From positions 62,001 to 126,000 of the forward strand of contig CAJHZI010000028.1 of the NCBI GenBank assembly GCA_905160935.1: a stretch of 64,000 nt of DNA, in the 5' to 3' direction. Shown here piece by piece: positions 1-11,900 of the stretch; within the stretch, counting starts at the first letter, position 1; each line of letters starts with the position of its first letter. Below the pieces are notes generated by a model that was not told where the DNA came from, did no database searches, and saw nothing but the letters and a program-made list of their open reading frames with translations. A program made the translations under genes and the position numbers. The DNA comes from Enchytraeus crypticus (Eukaryota; Annelida; Clitellata; Enchytraeida; Enchytraeidae).

Positions 1-140
1 ATATATATATATATATATATACATATATGCGGTATATGTACATGTATGTAGTTGGTACATTACATTGGACTAAGTACTGCAACCGAACTACTGTACAATT
101 TCAGGTATATATTTCTAATATATATATACATGTATATATG

Positions 141-190
<50 letters not shown>
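1..190. repeat. (AT)n microsatellites, two blocks
   Basis: The window opens inside an AT dinucleotide run (about 1-20). A second, longer TA run lies at about 143-190 and is preceded by ATGTATAT-type interruptions. The short open frames here are translations of simple sequence and are not genes. Confidence 0.95.
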
Positions 191-193
<3 letters not shown>

Positions 194-465
194 GTAATAA
201 TTTAAGGATATTATTTTAGAATTGATTGAACATAGGGGCGTATAAGATTTAACGTAGATTGATGAAATCAAAGTACAGGACACGGAGACTACGAAGTAAC
301 AATAAATATACATTACTGTGTAGGCCCTCGAGCTAGCCGTATGTGAATTTGGAACTTGTACTCATATATATACACACTTAGAACATGCTTACGAAACTTC
401 CCCTCTCACCATCACAATCCTGTACAGAAGCCTAACTTGTATAGGATCAATCATCCTTCACTTGC

Positions 466-532
466 CATCCCCCACCACCCTCACTCCCTCCCCCCACCAC
501 CCTCACTCCCTCCCCCCACCACCCTCACTCTC
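466..532. repeat. C-rich tandem repeat, about 22-bp unit, three copies
   Basis: Three near-identical copies of a unit containing CCACCACCCTCACTCCCT lie head to tail. An open frame crosses them (356-736, Pro/His-rich), but it has no recognisable domain and no splice context that convinces me it is coding. The rest of 191-1000 shows nothing else I can name. Confidence 0.8.
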
Positions 533-997
533 ACGAATCTCAATCTGGCCGGTGCAGCATGCCAGCAGGTGCGATATCTCACTCGACTGGATTATCATAA
601 CTCACAGCTGGAGCTGGAAGCGAACCTCGACTCTGCATGTTTAATGTCAGATCATTTATTTACTGCTCTCACTCGCCCGTATCTTATTACAACCTCCTCT
701 CAACCAAATCTTCAGCCTACTGGTTCTGTTGTCTGATCAAGTCTGATATGTTGAATCAACTGAAGCAAGAAAACTGTAAGCAGAGTTTACTTGACTGCGA
801 TGCTAAAACAGAAGTTAGTAAATTTTCAAGTCACTCATCTTTTTGGTGTTAGCATTGATAACCGAATTTCATCGCCCAGAACGTAGCCCCGAGTCATACA
901 TGTATTTGCATTATTTTGCTCAAGAATCTACATGTAATTTCAAATCGGTAGGCCTAGTAATATATAAGCTCGATGATTCTCTGTCAATCTGTTATCC

Positions 998-1000
<3 letters not shown>

Positions 1001-1047
<47 letters not shown>
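1001..1047. repeat. (TA)n microsatellite
   Basis: An uninterrupted TA dinucleotide run of about 45 bp. Confidence 0.95.
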
Positions 1048-1052
<5 letters not shown>

Positions 1053-1184
1053 TAAAAATTACAGTATATGTTGCCTTTCATTGTCTCAGCTAACGCTTAG
1101 TTACCTATTACGACTCAGAAAGTATGAAACAGGCGACACAAACTCGTTTACATTTGGGTCATTCTGCTGCGGTCCAAAATACAA

Positions 1185-1242
1185 TCATCATCATTATCTT
1201 CCCTTGAATCCCAGTTTAACTAGGGTCGGGTTACGGGCAGAC
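1185..1242 (-). mobile_element. Short LINE 3'-end relic, (ATG)n-tailed family, copy 1
   Basis: ATCATCATTATCTTCCCTTG, then a block reading CCCAGTTTAACTAGGGTCGG, recurs at 35870-35915, 41648-41690 and, in the opposite orientation, 47740-47790. In the sense orientation it ends in (ATG)n, as LINE 3' ends with microsatellite tails do. Only the last 50 bp or so is present, as expected for severe 5' truncation. Confidence 0.5.
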
Positions 1243-1627
1243 TGCCCCAAACTCTCCATGTCCTATATCATATCATAAGTCAATCCCCTGTTTGATACTA
1301 TTCCATTCGCTTAAATTTTTGTAGCAACTTCTGGAGCCCAAGCGCGCACCAACCGAATGACATTTCTAACGTTGGTTGACGTTACGGTCCTAATACAATA
1401 TTAGCATTCTACTGAAATCCTAAAGGTGAGCCATGTTTATTAATTATCGATCTACCAATTTCACTTATCTACCAATCAGTGAAACTTAACAGCCGCTCTT
1501 CGTCCGATAGTGATGTCAGAGGCATCTCAAACAAAATATACAATTACAGCAATATCTCTATAAATGCCAGCAGAACAAATCTGCATGAATGGAAAAGTTC
1601 AATATTTCAGTAAACGTTAAGTCCTTT

Positions 1628-1684
1628 CTCCCCCCCCCCTCTCTCTCTCTCACTCTCTCTCTCTCTCTCTATCTCCCCACCTCT
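1628..1684. repeat. (CT)n / C-rich microsatellite
   Basis: A run of C followed by interrupted CT dinucleotides. I recognise nothing from about 1685 to 2760 apart from scattered TAGGCCTA and TACATGTA palindromes; a minus-strand open frame at 2435-2692 resembles no family I know. Confidence 0.9.
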
Positions 1685-2765
1685 AGCCTGTATTTTAATG
1701 AAATGCTATTGTGGTATTTCTCTTTCGTACATACTGGTTTAGTGGTTCTTAGTAGGCCTAAGTGTCTTGCCAACGGAAATGTTAAATTTGCTTGATATTT
1801 ATTGGATTGACTAACACTCATTCTAATTTTATGTCTAAAAGGTAAAGGCAAATTTTACGTTAGTATCTTGTCTCAAAAGTGTGACAGTGACTTAGAGAGC
1901 ACCGAATTTGAGCATACTCGTCTGTTCTGTATGCTGTGATAAATAACAAAATTAAATAATTAATAAATAAAATACATGTACCCATCCGCTGTTGGATAAC
2001 TTCCTAAAATGCTATCGGCTCAGTCTATGTGTAAGACAATGTTTATAAGGATCCGGAGCCGATAATAATTTCTCAAAATTCTTATTGACGAGCTCGTATA
2101 ATCTTAAATACGAGCTATAGGGCCTACATATATACTAAGTATATTTATGTATTATCTAATAATTGCAAAAATATACACGTAATATAAGCAGTACTGCAGT
2201 AGGTTTAATCTACTTTAAAATCACTATTTCACAGCGTTGTTTGTGCACCTATCATCCTAAATGTATTGCAGTAGGCCACTAATTATAATTCACTGGCACC
2301 CGGACACCCTCATTTAAAAGCTAACTCAAGCACCCTGAACAGTGAGCACTGAGCACTCTCTATAGGGCATGACAAGACTCGGCATTAGCTCCAGCAAAGT
2401 TTGCAATTACCAGGCCTACTCCACTCGTGTAATGTTATACAGAAAGTAAACCAGGAATTTTCTCAACAACATCTTTCATCGGGATCTTATCTCGATAACT
2501 AGAGTTTAAATTACTGACTTTAGAGCCAGATTGAAGAGTGAGATTCCTGCAAGTTGTAGAAGGGCCTTCGACCTTGTGTGTCTTCAAACGTTTTCGTAAT
2601 CTCGATAAGACTAATACATGTAGATTAGACTCTCCTTCAATTCCATCATGTCCCTGATGAGTTTGATAAACATATTGTAACATATAGAACATACTGTAAC
2701 ATATGTAGCATATAACTATCGTTAATTGATGTGATTACTCTGTGAATTTTGTGAAAATAAAACAT

Positions 2766-2787
2766 ATTTTCTTCTTCTTCTTCTTCA
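2766..2787. repeat. (TTC)n microsatellite
   Basis: A short TTC trinucleotide run follows AAAATAAAACATATTTTC. I see nothing codable between 2788 and 3364. Confidence 0.8.
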
Positions 2788-3365
2788 TATAGATCATATA
2801 AATGTTAAAGGATTTAAATGACGATGTAATCAAAGGTCACTTTGAGATTCCATTTAGCGTCTATGCCAATTGATTTCATTTTTAATAGAAATTGTCGCTG
2901 TTACCCCTGACCATCACATTTTCGAGTACATATCGGATTTCTGATATAATAATATCCATAGTAGCAGCCAGGCTGTAACGCAGCAGGGACTTTGATCCCT
3001 ATGCGGATGAAAGATTGCTTTAACTGCTAGTTGTATGCCATGCTTCGGCCAGCTTACACGTAGCAGCTGCGGACTGTGTACGTAGTACAGCTAGATTGTA
3101 CTTAAGTTATAACTAGCCTACTATGAAATAATTCACTCGAGTGCTGCATGTTCATTACAGTACAGAACGTGCTACTGTCGTGAACTCACCTGCAACAAGT
3201 TACAGTAAGTTAAACAAATGTAACGAATACTTTATCGGATTGCGTTAGGCTAATGAACATCGCGCACATTTTAGTGGTTCGATAGTTTCAGTTAAGACTA
3301 GAGTACTAAAATTTTGTATGATGAATTCATACGGAACAATGAAAATAATGACTGAGTATTTAAAA

Positions 3366-3445
3366 TTTTAACAACGACAACAACAAGAAGATTAGAGTGC
3401 TACTGTTGTCCTGGACTTGTCCATGACAACATTGAGCATAACTTG
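3366..3445 (-). mobile_element. 5'-truncated LINE 3' end, same family as 59685-62830
   Basis: AGATTAGAGTGCTACTGTTG followed by CCATGACAACATTGAGCA matches the antisense 3' end of the LINE at 59705-59750 (TTAGAGTGCTACAGTCATCA, then TGACAACATCGAGCACTA). Both copies abut an ACAACAA-type simple tail. This is a dead-on-arrival copy with only the 3' end. Confidence 0.6.
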
Positions 3446-3884
3446 GCTTTAATTCTATTGACTAGACGCTACCCCGAAATAAATGGCAAATTATCGGTGC
3501 AATATAGTTATAATTTAAAGCAGCCGATCATCAGTTTCTAGACTTCAACCTAGGTGGCAAGGAATTTGTCAGAGATTATCGTAGGTTCAGAAAAATTTCG
3601 CTAGCTTGAGGGAGTAATAATCTATGGTTATTCGGAAGCCACTGAGGGATAAAGGAGGCTTTCCTTTCAGAGTGGATTGTTAAGTAAAGTATTTTTCTAG
3701 AGTGGAAATTGTATCTCAGGCAGCGATCCTGAGAGGTGTATGAGCGAAAACCTGGCTAGAATATTAAATTAACAATTTTAATTGGCCTGAAAAAGGCTTA
3801 GATCTATATTACATCATTTAAAATCATTTCATGAACTTCTCTTTATAAGCAATGATAAAATCTGTTTAAAATCGGTCCCTTAAT

Positions 3885-3970
3885 AAAATTCAAATCGGTA
3901 CCGACGAGGATTTGCGCTGGATTTGAACTCTGCACCGACTGATCCTAATAGCATCTAGTTCTCGCTTGAA
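3885..3970 (-). mobile_element. Degenerate tRNA-like SINE remnant
   Basis: Read on the minus strand, GAGTTCAAATCCAGCGC supplies a B-box-like motif. It is preceded by GATCAGTCGGTGCAG, similar to the region before the B box in the SINE copies at 4501, 28198 and 40438. The copy is short and diverged, and the assignment rests on these two blocks. Confidence 0.35.
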
Positions 3971-4285
3971 ACAAAAATTCAACTTATGCATACTGTGTCC
4001 TGACTCTTAGACTGGTTTTAACCTGACATTGATTGGTATGGGGATCTGAACTTCGGTAGCGAATTAATAAGTCTTTAGTCACGAGCATAATTTAATCAAC
4101 CATTTGCGGCCTTCTGTAAGCTATTTCCAATATACCGTCCATTGTATAGTAAAGCAATAAGTATTTAATATATCAGTGGTTGTCGACCATTATACATCAT
4201 TTTCTGGCATAATAAAGTTAATTTTTCACATTTCTTGCGTCAATATTTCTTCGTTGTATAACATAATTGTGAAAATGGTCATGAC

Positions 4286-5403
4286 CATAGGCGTAACCAC
4301 GACCGAAAATCTGGGGGGACACAATCATTGGCGTATCCACAGGGGGGCGGGAGCCTGTCCCCACCTTAGGCCCGCCGATAAAAAAATTTAAACTATTTTC
4401 TTGGTTTTTATGGCAATTTTTATGTGTAAATATGTATGTAAGAGCAGTGGTTAAGGGGGAGGGGTGGGAATTAGTTTCCCTAGCATACACAGTACAACTA
4501 CTGGCTGGAGCCAGTGGCGTCGTTGGTAAGGTACTTGAGCGCGGATCAGTATGTGAGGGGTTCAAATCCTTGGCTAACCCGTCACTGATATCGCTTTAGA
4601 GTGAGGAAACTGACGTTAACATTAACTGTACCAGGTTTTTTCTATGAAAAATCGATCCACTGGCAGTGGCCTTGCCCTGCACGGTAGAAGCAGCGGAGTG
4701 CGCAAATTCCTCGATATTTTCTAACAAAACACTGAATGATGCTATGAAATTGCATTTACAACTTTCAGAATTCAAAATCGAAATTAGTAATATATTAATT
4801 CTTACCAGACGTGGCTTCTTGGTCTTTAACAGAAATTTATCTATGACGCAATTATGCAGAACTTGGTTTACTGTCTATGAATTTATATTGTAACAAATTC
4901 TACAGGCTAAACCTTTATGCACATTTTTCAGAGCATCTACCGATGGTTGATAAGTTGACCTCTCAAGATACAATAGGCCTACGCAGCCGCAAACTCTAGA
5001 TAGGCCTATATAGTTTCATCCCAGCAGCTCGACTGGTTGGCACTCTCCTATATTTCGTCACACTCAATTAACATCGGTCGCTCATCCATTAGCTCCTATA
5101 TACATAGAAATTATGTGACAGCATATAGCAGTCTATGGCCGAACATACACTACACAACTACAGATGTCTATAATTAATATCATGCAAGCTATCAGTTTAC
5201 CACTCGTTCTACAGCATGGCTCTATAAATGCTAGCAATACTTACTATATGCAGTTATTGAGCGACATTGAAAATACTCAAATTTTCTTACATAAAGAATA
5301 TATATTTGAGCCTAAATTCTGGGGGGGGACATTTGCATGTATGTCCCCCAGTCTAAATTCTGGGGGGACGTGTCCCCCTGTCCCCCCGGTGGTTACGCCA
5401 ATG
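4286..5403. mobile_element. Non-autonomous hAT-like DNA transposon with 8-bp target duplication
   Basis: The ends are 15-bp terminal inverted repeats, CATAGGCGTAACCAC on the left and GTGGTTACGCCAATG on the right (one mismatch). Both are followed inward by G-runs or C-runs (GGGGGGACA / TGTCCCCCC). The element is flanked by a perfect 8-bp direct repeat GTCATGAC (4278-4285 and 5404-5411), the duplication length of hAT transposases. There is no transposase ORF, so any movement would have relied on an enzyme supplied elsewhere. A second end-like motif, CATTGGCGTATCCAC, lies just inside at 4325. A tRNA-type SINE (4501-4640) sits within it. Confidence 0.75.
4501..4640 (+). mobile_element. tRNA-derived SINE, family A, copy 1
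   Basis: The head carries Pol III promoter boxes: GGCGTCGTTGGTAAGG (A-box-like) and GGGTTCAAATCC (B box). A shared body follows (AGTGAGGAAACTGACGTTAA). Related copies lie at 28198-28335 and 40438-40570 on the other strand. This copy is inside the hAT-like element 4286-5403. Confidence 0.75.
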
Positions 5404-5411
5404 GTCATGAC

Positions 5412-5928
5412 GATCATTTTAAATGGTTACGCTTCGTTTACATTTATCACGAACTATATACGTAATTCACTTAGAACATAGAATTATGCCTCAGTAGTAT
5501 TGATGGCATCTTGTAAAATATTATATCATCATTGAAAGGTCTCGTGGCAATAGGCTCCATGCTTGCTAAGTATCTATACTAACATTTGCATATGCATGTA
5601 GTTTTTATGAAAGTTAAGACGTATGCCTAGTCCTATGCCAAACATAAAATGTAAGTTATTAGTAAAATTGAAATTACTTTGAGCTTGAATTCCTTTGAAA
5701 ACTAAGCTGGTAGTTATGCATATGAATTATATTGGATGTGTATCATGTGTTTTAAACACATAGTTTTTAATTGTAAGCCTCAACACGATCACGAAGTTAC
5801 GGTTTGGCTATATATTATTAACGTAGCGAAACGTTGATTCGATATTCTCACTTGAACGTGATTCTCAACGATACATAACTCTAACTAGCTACTTTATATG
5901 CAAAGTAAATTGGAATTATAAGCTCTAG
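5412..5928. other. Gap before gene 1: no recognisable feature
   Basis: AT-rich sequence with no repeat I recognise and no convincing promoter motif. If 5929 is the true start, the 5' UTR and promoter of gene 1 lie here. If AG|ATG at 5928 is a splice acceptor instead, this is intron. Confidence 0.4.
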
Positions 5929-8900
5929 ATGCAGTCCTCTAGTAACTGCTGTTCTGTATCAGAGATTTCCTCCAGGACAGAGAAGGAAGGAATTAGTCCT
6001 GCTGATGGCAGCTCTGCCGCTTTCATAGTTCAACACTTCCAGGATTCTCTTAACTCTTTTGGAGCGCAGGATATTTTAATAACTGCGGAATCGACTGGAT
6101 ATGATAATCTTCTTCTAAGGGTCGTTAACCAAAATATAACTACAACCATGTCTGATTTAAAATGCGAAACCATCAATAGTTATAACAACAAGCCTCACGA
6201 TGAGAGGACAAACGTGGTAACAAGCTGCAGTCGAGTGACAACGCCCATTAGTCCAGCTCGTCGGGTTCTGCCAGAATTGCCGAGGATTCCCAGCCCTTCC
6301 TCCAAACATGAGAAACTGACTGACCGCCATCATGAGAAATCTACACAACTCTATAGTGAGAATGTTACCAACAATGAACGTACCAATGATGGAAATACAG
6401 CGGAGCACATCTATGATTTTCTGAATTTTATTAAAAACAAAGATTTAGAGCAAGAAAATGACTTGCCCGAAACAGATAATAAGCAGATTGTTTTTAAAGA
6501 ATTTATTGAATCAAACGCTAGCGCTAATTTACAAGTACGTTTACCTCGCATTAATTCATCATCATCTTCAAGTGACACTGAGTCATCTACTATTCTAGAC
6601 TGTTCTGAAAGGTTTGAAGCAGCAGACAGAACCGATTCATTGAAGGGAAATAAAAGTCTAGACGACTCCTTCGATGCCGAAAATACCCTAATAGACAGCG
6701 AAACTGGCGATAAAACTGCCCAAGCATGTGAATCTGATAACGACGGTAAAGAACTCGAAGATAATGTTGTACAGCATTATGAGGTGGAAAGAGAGTTAAC
6801 TGCAGGAGGCGGTCAGTGCGATTGTAACAAAGTGGAAGAAATGCCGAGAAAGTTTGCTTCCGGGGGCAGACGTAGTATATTTCGTACGGTGCATCAATTG
6901 CGAAGATACCTGACATCAAGACGAAAGAGAGGCGACTCGCTAATAGAAAATGTAGAGCTCCGCCCGACTTCAAATCAAACCACTGATCAGAATTCTCATC
7001 CTGAGCTCCAAGAGAAAGGTTACAATAGGAAGTATACGAAAAAAGCAAGCATCAAACGAGACGTTGAAAATAAAAATAGAATGGCCTTAAATTACAAAGC
7101 CAAAGAATTGGCTGCACAGGAATGCATAAAGATTCTCGAGGAAAACGAGTTTGAAGGACAAGAGATCCCTACAAGCGCTGCACCCTCAATTGATCCTCTC
7201 GTGGAACTCAGTCCTCGAACAGCCACAAATTGCATGGGTAGGATACAGGCTGCCACCCTGAGGGTCAAGAGAACCGAGTCCATTGTGTCCACAGTGGTAG
7301 CACCCGGGGTTAGAGTCCATGTTCTCTCAAAGACTGAGTCAGGCTGCAAGAATGAAGGTAAAGAAAGAACCGAGAGGACTGGATGTAATGAGGCAGATGA
7401 AATTGGAAACAGACGGCAACTTATGAACAAGGTTACTACGGTAGATATGAAAGAGATCAAGCAGCAAGAATATAGAGGGCAAGTAGAAGCAAAGAGACAG
7501 ATGAGAGCAACAAGCAAACAAACATACGAAAACAATGGAAGGAGTGGAGTAACAGGGGACAAAGAACATCTAATCAGTAGCCACATTGATCCGATAATCA
7601 ATCTTGGCTGCAATATCGGTAACAAAGCAGAACACGCGAATCTGCAGGTAGGATCAACTTTAGCACAGAGATTTGAAGAACGAAATCGCTTTCAGGCCAC
7701 ATCGATGGATCACGTGGAGAAATGGTTGACCCAAGCTTCCGGTAAATATGGGAAATATTACAACAAGAGAACAGCTCAGTCCTTGGAGCAAGCTGTTTCA
7801 GACAACATCGAGAACCTTAGACCCAACAGTCGACACTCGAGAAGATCTTCATATCGCTTTGATAGGAAACATTCAGCCGCTCTCCAGTCACTTGATCAAC
7901 TCACCCGAGAATATTACAATGGTTCCAGTGCTTCAGGAAACCAAGGCGTCATTTACCGAAATAATACAAAACTCGTTCAGTCTAATCACCCGAGACACGG
8001 GACAACTCGCACTGGGTCAAGTAATTACATTCGTTCTGGAGTCCGCTCTTCGGGTCGCAGTTTCGCGGGAGGACGACGCTCTCTAACGAGAAGATATAAA
8101 GGAAGGCGTGTCTACAACAGACCAATCAGGTCTACTGCAGTGCCTGGTAGGGCAACTGTAGATCTTGATCCATTCGATTCTGACTCAGCTCTGGATGAAG
8201 ACGATTTGACTGTTTCCGCACCTGGGAGGCCGAACAAAACGAGCACGCCTCAGAAAGATCCCTCAGTGCTAGCTCTGCCCAGATCTTCTGAAGCAGCACG
8301 ACTGGAAGCTCTGGACACCCCTCGGAGTGGTAGACTGAAGCTGGAAGCCAGTCTGTTGCAATTCGTGGCAGAAATGATTGAGAGCTTGGAGAAGGGAAGA
8401 GAGACAGGAGGAGAGAGCGCTCTGAGTACTCCTTACTCTTCCTCTGTCAGATCTCCGCTAAATTATAAAAATACGATTAGTCAGTTCACTGCTTCACAGT
8501 CTCCACTTCAATCACAAGTGGATCAGAACTCGTCGCATTTGCAGTCGAATCCAATGTATGGAGCTGCGACGAGTGCCAGCACAGTTCTGGGTTTAGAAAA
8601 CGGCGATACATACAGGCGGAAATGTTGTGGAAAATGTCAATGTCAAGATCTGAGTACAGCGGCAGTACGGGAATGTAATATGCCAAGCAGTGCTCCACAT
8701 GAGGTGGACACAGGCATGAGCTTCATTAAAGACAGCCTGGCGATGTTACAGGAATCTACTGTCACAAAGTTTGTACAGCTCTGTGTCATATGTCTTATTT
8801 AAAGATTCAAAGTGAGCTAAACTTAAGTTTCAATGACAGAAGCGATATCACGGAAAGCATATCGGCTGAGCCTCGATACGAATCTCAAGCCTGTACTAGT

Positions 8901-11900
8901 TTATTCGCTCTTGCTTGGATGGCTCCTTCTAATGCACCAGGCCTACCATTCTGTTACTGATTGATTTATTTTATATAATAGCATCTCCTAGATAAAACTA
9001 TATAATGCCAAACTAATTCTTTAATCCTCTATTGAGCGCAAGTTAATCTTTATAGAGCAACGGCTTTGATTTAACTCTGACTAGTTAATCTCAAATTCTC
9101 AATCGTTCATTTATATTTTCTTCCTATTTTAGTTTCAGAAGTGACTGATATCGAAATTGGACTTCTATTAAGCATTGGCGATGTTAGAGAATGCATCGAT
9201 ACTAATGCATTTATAATTCATTAGTCAGTAGGCGAGTCAGTAGCAAAAGTAGTGAGCTTTGAACTTATACGTCCGCTTTTCAAATCTACGCGAATCTTAA
9301 TTACCTGACAATCAGATCTAGATTATACATATCATATCTTATACATGTTACCAATGAGACATCCATGCTGCATTCCATTTCTACATGTATTGCACCATAG
9401 ATATTAGAATATGTCGGGTTTGTACATGTATTTCTCACTGAGAACTGGATGAGCATTCAGTCTAGGCTGACAGCTGCTTTAGTTAGTCGGTCATTTTGAT
9501 GAACCACGGTGATGGTCGAGCTTCTTCGAAGTATTAGGGCATCTCGCTTGTTCAAATGTTTATGTATTTTTTTAGTCCTGGGATTCCCGCAAGTTCATAT
9601 TCCAGCAGTAAGAATTTGAAATCTTGCACAACGCTTAGAGCCCGTGAAGAAGCCGAACACGAGGGGAAAGATTTTGCACCGCAGCTCCTCTCTGGGGGAG
9701 TGGTCAATGTCGAGGGTGGGCGTGGCATTAGCTCAAGTGGTAAATCTATCACTGAGCTAGACAGACATCTGTGCTACAACTTTTCCAGTATCTCTGAAAA
9801 CCTAAATCAACCACTAAATGTGTCATCCGTAGATTTGCTTAGACTTCGACTGCTGCAAGCTTCACTTGAATATAAAAATATTGAGGGAGAACATTGTTCA
9901 AGAGAATTAACAGACGATAGGATTGATAACACCTGTAATGGAATACAAAGAAGAACAAGCAAAGAGAACAGTAATCATATATTTCTGCAATGTGATCAAA
10001 TAAATGAACCTCCTAGCACCCATATAAGCTGTCGATGTCGTTTAGACAGCCCGGAGGGCGCTGGACGAGGGTTAAAACTGGAGTCATCGGATGCTCGAGG
10101 TCTGTCATCAAGGACTTCCTGCCTCCAGTGCCGGGGCTCCCTCCTGATTAACAGTGTCTGTCGACAGAGTGTGGAGGAAAAGATTCCCCAGACTAATGAA
10201 GAGCATGTCACTATAACTTTTAACCCCGGTTAGTTTACTGATTTATTATCTCTATCTCCCTCTCATCTCAATTTGTCACCATGTATCTTCTCTATCATTT
10301 ATATTTTTAGTCCTCGCTCCTCCTTTTTAAATGAGAAACATGCGACATTTCATTCTTTACTCGAACATAATTCGAGGATTCCCGTGTTGTGCTCGGGTGT
10401 GGTTGGACCACTGCAGAATAGGGCAACCGCAAACAATCTGCTGTGTGTACGTAGGAGGCGAGTAAGGCAGAAGCTGAGAATGGCAAGAGGGGACCCACCT
10501 CACCTTGAAATATTTCCCCCCAGGATTAAATGGTAATTAATCCATGTAACTGAGGAAGGCAACGGGAAACCACCTCAGAAGCCGCACTTTTCCCAAGCTA
10601 TTGGCTACATAAGGTATGGATAAGGCATTGACTTTGTGAAGGAATTAACTTGTTGATATAAGGAGTGCTCTTATGGAGCACGAAAGCAAACTTTGTGTAT
10701 GAATATGTATCTTGAACCTGCCACTTGGCAGTGCACTGAAGAGAGAATTCGAAGATCATCTCAAGCGGAAGATGACAAATTTGTTCTGTCTCATCAATTA
10801 AATTTAAAAAAATCAATATGCTTAAAGTCTATTAAAAATAAGCACAATTTAAATTGAACTCAATCGTCTCCTGATCGGTAGGCCCACAGAAGTATGCAAA
10901 ATTTCCTTTTGATTAGACTAAAAATATATTTGTTCTAATCTTTCAACCGTACATATGGCTTCTGGAAGTTCTAAGTTAGGTTTAGGGTGTTCTCTTTTCG
11001 CATCTGCAATATCATCTCTTACCAAAGTAGGCCTACCTGAAGTATTCTTTTTCTGTAACCTAATCAAAATTATTCTTTCCTGTGATATTTTTAAGCTCAA
11101 CAAAATATACAGGCACATGTAGGCCTATATCCGTAACAGTGGCCACACACGATCAGTTTTGCCATCAAACTCATCTCTTCAGATATCTGAACAGATAAAT
11201 TTGATCGTGTGTGGCTGCGTCAGATTTGAAAACCGACGAGAGAACTGATGACCTAGTTTCTCCACACACGATCATATTTAACTGATCAAACATATCCGAA
11301 CAGATATCTGTTCAGATATCTGAACAGATAAATTTGATCTTGTGTGGGCAAAAACTGATGAAAAAAACTGACGAATGTCAGTTTTCAAAACTGATGGGAA
11401 AACCATCAAATTCATCTGAACAGATATCTGTTCAGATAAATTTGATCGTGTATGGCCGCGTCAGTTTTCAGATCTGAAGACTTGTCCCGCCCACCAATAA
11501 TTTTGGCGCACTTATCGGCCTAAACCTATTTTAATTTGAGCATTCTAAATAGAAATTAATTTTTAATGAGTAGAGCCTAATTAAAATTTTAAAAAATTAT
11601 TACAAATCACAAAGATGCTTTTGACTTACAGAGACAAGCGTTACCGAATTAAATATCATTTTTAAATTTCAGTATTGATTTTTATATATAAATTGAATGA
11701 CTCGTGGCGCGATGATCTAGAGGAGAGAGCTCTCCTCTAGAACGAGAGGTCGCGAGTTCGGGACTGCGTTGCGACGTGAAAAATAAAAACGTAGTCGTGC
11801 AAATGTGTTGGTGTCAAATCGATATATAAGCGATCTTAATGTTCCATTTCCTATCTAGACCCTTTCGTGTCGACCCCGAATAGGGATATACGGGACGCTC

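Noticed and set aside
356-736. Pro/His-rich 126-aa open frame
   Set aside because: It is driven by the C-rich tandem repeat, with no domain or splice support.
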